A stretch of DNA of 64,000 nucleotides, from positions 4,960,001 to 5,024,000 of the forward strand of contig CP053160.1 in NCBI GenBank assembly GCA_014607495.2, read 5' to 3'. Position 1 is the stretch's first letter. Each line of letters opens with the position of its first letter. The position numbers were made by a program, and so were the translations under genes. This document shows positions 35,301-47,300 of this stretch, one piece after another. The stretch is from Carposina sasakii (lineage: Eukaryota; Arthropoda; Insecta; Lepidoptera; Carposinidae). A model generated the notes under the pieces. It was not told the DNA's origin, ran no database searches, and saw nothing but the letters and a program-made list of their open reading frames with translations.

Positions 35301-38300
35301 TTAATAGTTTTTTATTGCTACCTAATCACCTATTTAAAGAATTTTATTTAAGAATTTAAAATTAATTAAATAAATAATAAAATAAAATAGCCTTTATTAA
35401 TACAAAGATCACAGTTTTTTTAAAAATATTACAGTTAAATTATAAATTTTTATATAAGATCTCTGATCTCAGTGTGCCTCATGGCAAAGGCCTCCTCCAA
35501 TTGTCTCCATTGGGCTCTGTGATAGATATGTCTTGATCTGTGAAGTTTGGTTAGGGACAAGCTTGGACGAATTATCAATGGACAGAGCTCTTTGATTTCT
35601 ATCGTGTCCGTTTCTTGTTAGTGTGCAGTCTAAGAATGTATTAGTGTGAGTAACTAGTGCGTGCCACGTGGCTAAACTTAAAGACTATCGAGATCGATAG
35701 AAAGTTTATTGTAGTTCATAGGATAGAAATAAAAATCGGTATAACTAACTAAAAATCACATTTATTTTTAATTATTTTACATTAGTGACCCTTAAATAAT
35801 ATTAATTTTGTATAGAAATTCCTGATGCTATTTTCTACAACAGCATTCTTCATGACAAAATGAATGCGGAGCTGAAAATACTTTTCACAAATAGATTTCA
35901 TCAGAAGATATTTATGATTGTCTAAAAAATTATACTCTAATACATGGGCATTCAAAGACTGAAAAATATCCTTATAATTAAATGATTGTATCATATGTAA
36001 TATCACTTCTCTAATCATTTTAAATAAATCTTTACTATTGATTTTGCTGTGGTGGGTTGATATTAAATATTTCCGTAGTACTTTTTCACAAAGTTTACAG
36101 ATTTGATATACGTCATGACTGGGGTAAATTAGCCCTCCTTTATCTTTAACCATTGTCAAAGAATTTATTTTCAATCCTTCTAAAACAGACAAACACTCCT
36201 CACAATTTAAATTACTTTTAATTTTTTTCACCACGAATCCTGATATGTAATAAATTACTTCTGCAGCATACTCACTAATTTGACTTGGATCAAATACGTA
36301 GCAATGATCATCATTGTTATCTAAAAAATCGTACTGAGGTCTTGAAGCTGTATCCTCAAACTCCTCCATCATTCTGCTCTTACTGAGTGACTTGTTTATA
36401 CTATTGACATAATGTGAACTGGCAAGATTTAAAATCGGTATGTCTTCTAGAGGTATACAGTTACCTTCGGCAATCTTGAATTCGGCGTGTACGAGTAATT
36501 TTTTATAAGCGGCCCTAAATTGCTTTGCAGAAGGGTTATTGTTAAATCCCCCCATGGACCGAATTGCGCCAAAAAAAAGTTCGATATGATCTTGCGAAAA
36601 CTTATATGTACATATAAAACCTATTTCCGGTGGATTTTGTGAAAGTAAACTTTCGCATATGTTTTTTAATGATGTAAGGCAAATTATAAATCCTATAAAT
36701 CCTACCTTCCTTTGAGAACCTATAAGAAAATCATTCTCATTTAATTTAAGATTTTTTATATAGTCTATGCCATCTGTAATTAAACGATAAGTGCTGCTCA
36801 GATTACGTGGTAGAATTGGTTTTTTAAAACCATATGAGTTGAGGTTTCGTGAATTAAGTAAATCAAATATATTGTTAAACATACAAATAAAATCGCAGGT
36901 TGCTTCGCAATCTGCAAATTCAGGCAATTTTATGTCATTGCGACAAAACTTAAGTGCATCAGATACCGATTGACTTAACATCTGAGCTGCCAACTTTACC
37001 TTCATCTTTTGTTTTAAATAATCAATATGGGCTTGTCTCAATTTATTAGCCAAATGCATTTTTTCCTGAGTTTGCAAATCATGCAGTAGCCTGAAGTACT
37101 TAAAAGATATTTCTTTTCCTTCTTTATTAAAAATACAGCCCTTATCTCCCAAAGTGTTCCGAACTAATTTTAGACAATGGCAAGGATCCAGAAATATTGA
37201 AATTTTCATTCCTTTATGATCAAATTGCGTGTTGAATTTATTATTAAAATTGAGATCGCAACCAAGATGCTTTGCCATTGCAATATTGTTTGGCGCACCA
37301 TCAAAAGTTAGAGCCACAATAGTGACACCAGACTCGGCCAACAAATCGAGACAAGTGCGTACCAATTCAGCCTTTTGTAAACCTGTTATACCATTTATTA
37401 AAAAATAGCCTACGGGTATTTTATAAGAACCGTTAACTGCAGTCATCATAAAGGTAAGAACTTCAGTGGCCACCGGAACGCTATCATCATCAATATTATT
37501 CCCAATATTAACATATCCATGAGAACGGTGTCCATCCCACTCAATACACTTCCTAATGGCCATTTCATCCATACATAATGTACCAATAATGCGTTCATTT
37601 TGCGACTTTATTTTCAGAGTTGCAAATGACTCTACTGTAAACCCTGGTTCACAGTTGACGGCCTGGTACCATTTGGTGATGGTTTTTGGGTGTGGTAAGC
37701 ACAAATCAAAATGGCTTCGTACGTACTTGTATGCGCGGGGAGAAAGATAATGTAAAGTTAATGAAAACTTTCGCAATTCTGGTGAATATTTTTTAGTCAG
37801 AGCTTCATTTTTACTTTTACGTTTTAACCTAACGAGCAAATCGCTGCCTATACAAGACAGCATATCTAAAGATTCAGTGTCAACAAGATTTTTATTTTTT
37901 AAATCATTAATAATATTAATTAAATTTGCATTTTTTTTTATAAGTCGGCGCTTATTTTCTCTAATTTTTTAAATAGTTTTTAAACGTTTTTTAGCTACAA
38001 TACGAGATTGTGCAAGAGATTTTAAAACTTTTAACCCTCGTCTTGGTGTTGTAGGTATGTCTTCAACATCAATACCAGCTTCTTGAATCCTTTTCCGTTT
38101 TCTAGGCGTGATTTCTATATTTGCTGCCGAAGCGTTGCGATCCCGAGGTGGCTTTCTCTTCTTCGTAGCCTTCAACATTAATAAATAAATATATATTTTT
38201 TGTTTGGCTTAGGTAATGGATGTTTATCTAATATGTAACTCTTTGTATAAATATATATATAGTATATTACATGTTTTGATTTTGCTCATAAAATTAAAAT

Positions 38301-41300
38301 ATTATTATTAAGTAGCTAGGTAACTTAAGCATTATATATTAAGAAATACCATGGTAAAACTTACAGATTGATAATATGTTGATATTGATATATGATATTC
38401 CTCAAAAATGGTTGGTACAGCATCTGATTTGAGTCTCTTGATAGATAATCCAGTAATATAACATGACTTTTCAAAATGTTTCGAACAAAGTCTCGAATAT
38501 TTCGTAGGCTCCCAGTTATCACGCCTAACAGCTTTGATCCACTCTCGTCTTATGTCTGAGCATTTAGGAAATCTGAAAATGAAAGGTAAAATTAAATACT
38601 AGTTATCGATAAAACAGACACTGATTGAGATACATCACTAGCATAAACACTAAAAACAATTTAATTTTTCCGATATTTATTTGATGGTTTAAAACTTAAA
38701 TTTCCGATCATCTACACACTTTATCTTTTGAAATATATCCAAACTAATCAAATGGATTTTTTCTTAGGCAGAAATCCTTAATATTATGGTAGAAAAATGA
38801 TAACAATAACTTACGTATGAAACGACAATTCCGGGTCTTTAACACCTCCTTTTGTTGTTCTTGACGAACAAGACACAGCACAACACGACATATTTTCAGT
38901 TTTTAATGCTGTTGTAATGCATAAAACAATTATTACAATAAATTTTACACAAATACTGCAACTCCGACGGTTTGTTTTGACCGAGTAGTCGGTCATGAAT
39001 TGACACGACAATGCGGCGTTGCCACATTTGATTACCTTTCTCTTTCACTCGTAGCTAGGCAGCACGGAGTAGACAGAGATAAAGAATGAAATTATTATAC
39101 ACGTACACAAGAACGGCAACGTCAGAACACTCCGTCCATTATGATAATTCGTCCAAGGGGACAAGGTTTCGCAGCCATAGGACAAACATGGTAGGATACA
39201 TGTATCAAAGGTCTTACGTTTGAGATGGGTTTCCAGTACATTGCTCTTCATAACTTCCTTTAAATTTAAAATTAATAAGGTAAAAAGATCCGTAAAAGAT
39301 CTGGCACATCACTAATTCATATCTGGTTCCATCATAATATGCTAGCAATCATAGAGTGCAGCTACTGTAATATAAACATGTATATTACAAACTGCTTGCC
39401 ATCATGTTGTCTTTATCATAATGGTTTCTTTTATGAGAAACTGAAGTGTAAACTTAAATGTAAAATAGTAAATTTTTGTCTACTTAGCAATGCCCCATTT
39501 TCAAGTGATGGGTTGGTCTCAATTTATTTTCACTTTTTTTTTTACAGAATATCATAAACAGGCAATGGATTAGTTTGACAGATAATGAGAAAATAGAAAT
39601 AAGGTTGACACTCTGGAATGAGTTGATGGCAAAACATGAGGTTGTGGTCTACTTTATCAGGAATAAACTGGCTGCCCTCATGGTCTCTATTGCTCGATAT
39701 GACTGGCCTCATTTATATCCTGATTTCTTTGACAATATTGTTGAGGTAAGAAATTAAGTTTGCGTTAATGTATGACATTTATGACATTACTTTCTTTACT
39801 GATATGTTTGTTATACACATTGTGATACACTCTAAATTAAGACTACTGGTCATCCCCATATTCCCAGTAGTCTTGGTTATGTTGTCTAGCAAGCAAGGTT
39901 TATTGTTATTGATGAACGAGGTATCTTCTATAAAGGTGGTGTTGCAAGCCTGGTAACAACCTCTCCAGCAGATACACAGTACTTAGCTTCAAAGTTCAAA
40001 TAGATAAGTGCATCTCATCTTGCATTAACATTGAGATGCAATTTGGCCTATGTGCTTTTCGTGTTTGGCTCATTCCACTACGTCAAAACTAAAAAGTCAC
40101 CTAACAGAATTGAAATGAAGAATGCATGTGTAGTGAGTCGAGCGCCTATGACGTAATGTCCCTTCAGCACTTGTACTGTTTTCTGCGTATGACGTGTGCA
40201 ATGCGCTCGCAGCTGATCCGCAGCCCGGGGCGGCGCTGCGTGCTGGGCCTGGTGCTGGGACAGGCGGCCAGCGAGGAGCTCGGCGCCGCGCGCGACACCG
40301 GCGTGCTGCTGCCGTCCGCGCGCCGCCTGCAGCTGGAGCGCCTCATGCTGAAGGGCATGCCGCAGCTGCTGGCGGCGCTGAGCGGTGAGTCACAGGCATG
40401 AAGCGAAAGCCATGAAGGCTACTATGCTGTGTTGACTTACGGTCGCCAATTTAGTCTACCCAGCTCAATACGAACCAATCAGTCTTATACATTTGTACAG
40501 TCTATACAATCAGTCTTATCATTATATCCTATCGCCCTCGCGTCGTCAACACTATTTTCTTTAAATATAATTTATAGGCCCATCCCACTAACTGTTAACA
40601 CATTTTCTGCCGTTAAATTTTCTAAGCATGCCGATATTAATTCTGTGACGCAAATACGCGTCGGCGGCAGCTCTAGAAAACCAGGAAGACGCAAATACGC
40701 GACACTGAATGTGTTAAACCTACAGAGTATGGATTCCAGAATATTTCTTTAACTATTTGAATTGACAAACAGGTATACTAGAGAAGAATGCACAAAAGGA
40801 ATCGAACCCGCCTCCGTCACCGACCAGCGGTATTCCCCAAACGTCTGCGCTTCCAGACTTGCTCAGCAATGCTCACGACATACATAATGCAGACAAGTGA
40901 GTTTATCTTCACTTTCTTGTTAAGTTCCAAATAAAATTTAATAGTTCATTGACAGCTGCCCATTACTTTTACCGAATACAATTTCAACCCATCTACATAT
41001 TGTGTTTAATTATGAATTTAAATCTTCATCCCATTCCCTTGTGATTTTGAAATTGTTATATCCCGGAAAGTTTTAACGCTAGCGAAGTTTTTCGTTCGCA
41101 AATGTTAATTTTATTTTATGATCTTTATCAATATATTCTCTATATTAAGATACCGGTTCTTGGGTCGAAAGGAAACACTGATCTATAATACCTTTCAGAG
41201 CTATGAACATGGAGCACGTGGTAAAGTGCCTGAGCACACTGCAGCACCTGTTCTCATGGCTGCCGTTATCGTCGCACGTGCCGCCGTCTCTAGTCACCAC

Positions 41301-44300
41301 TGTGTTCTATTGGGGCAGCGTGGCTACGCAGACGCAGGTATCAGTATTCCCATACATACATTTATCAGTTGCTGGCTGAAGACATCAACTTTTTTTCGTG
41401 TACCCGTATGCCTGTGTTCTTGCGGTATATAAGCTAACTAGTGGCCGCCCACGGCTTCGCCCGCGTGAATTTGCGTTACTTCCGTGCGAAGCCGGGGCGG
41501 GTCCCTAGTTATACATTATAAACCTTCCTCGTGAATCACTCTATCTCTAAAAAAAATCGCATCAATATCCGTTCCCTGGTTATTAAGATCTAAGCATACA
41601 TAGAGACGGACAGACAGCGGCAAACGACTTTGTTTTATAATATGTAGTGATATAATGTTGAGTAGTTTTTGAGACTACAATTGCATGCAAACTTGGACCG
41701 TAATTCGAGTCGAGGACTCATGCAATGGGCACTGGACCCTAGAAGGAGTACTTACTGTGCCTGTAAAGACCTAGCAGAGTTCCTCAGCCTTCTTAATAAC
41801 CGCTTCTACCCGCGTCGACAGGTATCGAGAATGCTTTCCAAATACCATCCAAACCTTCTGACTTTGGGGGAATCCCTTTACGGTTACCCGCGACGCGCCT
41901 TGAAAAGGACACTGGGGCTGCCTGCGAGTTATGTGGAACTCACCTCTGGCCGAAAAAATGGAAAGTGGCCGGGGAATACCCACTAAACCCACACGGCCCC
42001 CTGATTACGTAAAAGCAATAGCAAAGCCAAAGCCGCGCGATCGTGATAATTGAAAGTGTGCGTGCGCGCAACGAGTGCACGGCGTCCTCCCGCGCCCCAC
42101 ACCTCGCCCAAGCACACACACACTCTCAATTAGTGGTGTCCGCTACGCCGCCTTGAACGGGACCGTGGGACTACCGAAGCATTCTACCTCAGACCCCGTG
42201 CAGCGGCCTGTCCGCCTCACCTGGGTGGACCCTCCTCGGGGCACTCTACGAGGGCCCCAGGGCGCCATCATTTCGCGGCGCGTGGGGCGACAAGCACGCG
42301 CCGTTCGACTTGAGGACCAATGCAATGTGTGACAGCCTACCCCGCAACTGCCATCTGAGCCCTCACCGTGGGCGCTCCGATGCGTAGCCCGGAGAGCCTA
42401 CCACCGTCTCCCTTATCCGAAGGAAGACAACTCGCTGGCCCGCGCAGCAGAGAATATAGCAACGACACACAGAGCATGATACGGCGCGGGACCCCACCTC
42501 CCGGGAGTATGCACCCCCGGTTGTCCCGTGCCACAGAGCATGTTGCCAAAACATAAGAATATGATACGGCACGGGACCCCCACGTCCTCCCCCTCATGGG
42601 GAGCTCAACCTCTAGAGGCGTACTAGTGGGACCCCAACCCACGTTCCGCCTCCCACCTCCAATTTGTGTGGACCTATTGACCACCCAGGCCTCTCCGCCT
42701 TGACTGTCCCTGCGCGTTCAGTCGGAACAGAGAGGCCTGCCACCTCGTGGTCCCTGGTCACCTGAACAGGAACCACGCATTCCCCTCTTTGGAGAGTCTC
42801 CGTTTTGCGAGCCATTGCTGACCCGCGTTAGGGCCGTCCAAAGCCCCTCTGGACGCAGAGGGACTGGACAGCCACATCCTCTGGGTGAAATTGGTCTGCG
42901 GAGGCCCTAAAGCCCCTACCCGGTGCCAAGACGGTGGCCCCCTATCCGCCACCTGGGGACGCGCCACATTCCGGTATCACCCAACCCGGCTCCCCCGCAC
43001 TGATGCACACGGGGGGTGGATCCAAACCTTCTAACCCAGTGGTTCCCAAAGTGGTCCAGATGGACCCCTAGGGGTCCACAGGAGACTCGATGGGGGTCTA
43101 CGTTGATGTGAAAAATGGGGGTTCGTTCACAATCAATACGTAGATAATGTGGTGTAGCCTGTAGGGGGTCTACCAGAACCAGTAAACTTTTGAAAGGGGT
43201 CTATGAGAAAAAAAGTTTGGGAACCCCTGTTCTAACCTATCTTAACCTAACCTGCTTGTTCAAGCGACGCCAAATTAATTGCTCGACTTGGCGTGCCCGC
43301 CAGATTTCTTTAAATCTAAGTAACTCTGTTCTTTTGTGAGGTAGCTTGGTTGTTAAATACACGTCAATCATTCTCGAAGAGAGGGCATAAGTGGGAAAAA
43401 GTGTGTAAAGTACACATTTACCATTCAATTCGCCAAGCAGCGGTAGACTTACCCCTTACCCCGTGGGACATAACGGGATTATTGGTGTTAAGTAGATATT
43501 TAATTTGCCCACTTTTGCCCACTTTTTTTCAAGAATGATGTTTATTACTTCTACGCATTATATTGTGCCTAATCTGCAAAACTTACAATAGACATTTTTT
43601 AAAGAAGAACGCGTACTGGGGTACTGCCCCATATTTTGAATGTTTTGATATCATTTGTATATATCAATCATAGTTTGTGCAAACATCTGAAAAACTTGAT
43701 AATTATTATTTTTTGTCATTCGATTGACTTATCGATTTTTTCTTGTAAAATGATGAAAATGAATAACAGTTATTTTACATGCAACACTGTGTGTGAGCTG
43801 TCACAGACTACTAGAGCTTCATGTTTTGGTTACTGGTTTAGTGCTTTGTGTGTTGTGCTATGTGTTTTAAATATCTAAGCACAGGCACTAAACACGTCTT
43901 TCTTAATAATTGCAGAAGTTTCGAAACCTATCTTCTACAATCTATAAGGCATAGCAAAACATTTTTTTATGACTACATTCGATGGATTAAGCCATAGAGT
44001 AAAGTAATTTGTGGGGGTACACCACAGTACACGGCCAGTTATCGTCCGTGACAGTCAACTGCCAAATAAAATCATTACTTTAAAACATGATCGAATTTCA
44101 AGAATAACTTTTTAACCCTAACTTCTGAAATTTTGGTAATTTAAGTAGTTATTCACAATAATATTATGTACTAAATGTGTAAATCTCATTGCCGAACCTG
44201 AAAATTATGTGCCTGTACACCGTTCCCATAGTACGCTGCCATTGTCCCTTTGTTTATTTTCCCTAGAGTCTAGAAGCGGCGTTAGCAGGTCTCGGCTGTG

Positions 44301-47300
44301 TTTGCGAGCTGCTATACCGTCGCTACGCGCCGCCGTCTTCGGCGACGACTGCACTGCGCCTGCACCACTGCGCGTTGCGACTGCTGCGACATCTCACGCA
44401 TCCGGCGCATTCGCCCTCCGCGCCACCTGAGTAAGTACGAGTATATAAGGTCTAACCAGAAGTAGTAACGATCTTTTGGTATGCGGCATAATCATACACA
44501 AGAAACATAATGTGAATATTTTAAAGAAAATATTCACGCTAGTTTAGTTTAATATCTCATACAAAACTTTTAATAAATGAAATTGTATTAGGTGTTACAA
44601 TTCGGAAGTTCAAACATTCACTATGGGTGCGCCCACCACCAGAACCAAAGGAACAATTTCCCTGAAAAATCACATTTTGCCAAACACTTGTTAGTTTCAA
44701 ATCATAAAATTCCAGATGATCACAGTTTTGTTAGCTTATATACGTGTGAAAAGGGCATTCGTCTATCTATTTTGGAACAGTTGGAGATTTTGAAGGCCAA
44801 ATATTCTGGTGTAAACCTTTTAAATTAACAAGTTGAATTTTCTTCTCCACTTTTAAATTCAATTGCTAGAATAAATAAATAGTAATTTTAGTATATAATG
44901 GCTTGTCAATGTCAATAACAATTTTTATTATTGTTGGCAATGGAATATGTTGTTGCATACATCCTTGTTTTCCTTACTAATTTATCAATATTTTGGTGAT
45001 TTTTTTAATTTTTCATTAAAATTTAACAAATTTTATTCTTATTCTTTATTGTACACATGCAATTACATACAGACAGAAATTATGAAAGAAAATGTACAAA
45101 GGCGTGCTTATCTCTGAAAGAGATTTCTTCCAGCAAACCATCTGGGAAAGTGATAATTAAATATAAAACTGACTTTTAGAAAAAAAATTTAACCGACTTC
45201 AAAGTTTAACTAAAAAGCAATAAATAACGTAACTAATTTATCTAGTTAATACATATTAAATATCTCAAATTATTAAATATTTACAACTTAATACCTAATA
45301 CTTTAACAAAGTCATCTTTAACTATTTAAATATTTATAATTATCACTTATTTTTTGGAGTCGGTGCCAGCCTAGGTAACGTAGTCTGTTGTATTGATGGA
45401 CGCGCGCGGCTGGCAACGACACACACACGGCAAAATACAATACGGTATAGTAGGCAGCGGTAATGCAATTTCCTATTCTTGGTTTTACTATTTAGTGTGG
45501 GTCAGTTTTCTTAATTACATTTATTTGTTTGGCTGGCACCGACTCCAAAAATAAGTTATAATTATAAATATTTAAATAGTTAAAGATGACTTTGTTAAAG
45601 TATTAGGTATTAAGTTGTAAATATTTAAATAATTTGAGATATTTAATATGTATTAACTAGATAAATTAGTTACGTTATTTATTGCTTTTTAGTTAAACTT
45701 TGAAGTCGGTTAAATTTTTTTTCTAAAAGTCAGTTTATTTCTCGATTTTTAGTTGTGTTAATGCGTTGTGGACTTAAATAGATGCTAGTTTATACATGGT
45801 GATTTTTAGTTGTCAACGTTCCTGAAAACTACGTAATCTCCTCATCATCACTATCATTTTTCTCCTTGGAAGCATACCTGGGAAGAGTCTGGTTTCCAAA
45901 ATATTAGGGTCCAAAGTTGAGTAAATAGACTGCGTTTTTCTGCATGAATGCACAAAGACGCGCGTAGCAAGATTTTTCACGAGAAATAATTAATATCTGT
46001 CTATGAAAAAACCTAGCATAAACACTAGACACTATAAATTTCGCCGGATCAAGTAATTAAATAAAAAAAATCCCAGCATTTTTTTTTGTATAAACTTACT
46101 TTATTTAATGTATAGAGTACGTACCCTTCGTTAATGGTGGCCACAAAAAAACATCCTGTATAGTTTCCATCGACCAATTGCAGTACTGTTCCCTAACTCC
46201 TGTAGCTTGACCATCAGCACAGCAGCATCAGATGTTGATTCAAGTATACCTCACAAGCAACAAGTTAGCCCTACATACCACTATATAGATTCCATCGACC
46301 AATTTTAGTACTGTCTCCCAACTCCTAAGCGTTAAGGAGTTCTGTAGCTTCATCATCAGCACAGCACTATCAGATGTTGATTCAAGTAACACGTCAGCCC
46401 TACACACTACTAAATAGTTTTCATCGACCAATTGCTGTACTGTCTCCCAACTCCTAACCGTTAAGGAGTTCTGTAGCTTCATCATCAGCACAGCACTATC
46501 AGATGTTGATTCAAGTAATACGTCAGCCCTACACACTACTAAATAGTTTTCATCGACCAATTGCTGTACTGTCTCCCAACTCCTAACCGTTAAGGAGTTC
46601 TGTAGCTTCATCATCAGCACAGCACTATCAGATGTTGATTCAAGTAACACGTCAGCCCTACACACTACTAAATGGTTTTCATCGACCAATTGCTGTACTG
46701 TCTCCCAACTCCTAACCGTTAAGGAGTTCTGTAGCTTCATCATCAGCACAGCACTATCAGATGTTGATTCAAGTAACACGTCAGCCCTACACACTACTAA
46801 ATAGTTTTCATCGACCAATTGCTGTACTGTCTCCCAACTCCTAACCGTTAAGGAGTTCTGTAGCTTCATCATCAGCACAGCACTATCAGATGTTGATTCA
46901 AGTAACACGGATTCGGCGGGAAAATCTGGAAGGGAGCGGGTGTAATTTTCTTGTGAAAATCAAAATTGATTTGTAAATGGCTTGCATGTTGTTTTCTGGT
47001 AGATAAGTTATATTTTGTTTACTTGTAATGTGAATCTAGTGCGTGTGCATGGTTTTATATGCAGGTAAGCTAAATAAAACTTTAGTCGGAATGCGATCTC
47101 TTCATGGACTCATGTAAGTTGTTTCTGCAATTCTTTTTAATCTTTACTAATTTTACACCCATTCTTGAGGATTTTCTCAACGATTCCATTCATCATCGTT
47201 ATCATACATCATCATAAATTCAGAAATCATTTACTAAAGACAATGGCTGTATGGGCTTAGTTCCCCTTGCCTTTCCTTCGGGATAAACTAAACAAAAAAA

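Noticed and set aside
35782..37863. The 693-codon frame as an independent host gene
   Set aside because: In-frame coding continues upstream through one stop to a linker and two THAP exons, so it is the C-terminal part of a P-like transposase.
41669..42684. Open frames in the GC-rich XPO6 intron 5 insert
   Set aside because: Frames on both strands with no recognisable family; GC-richness lowers stop frequency.
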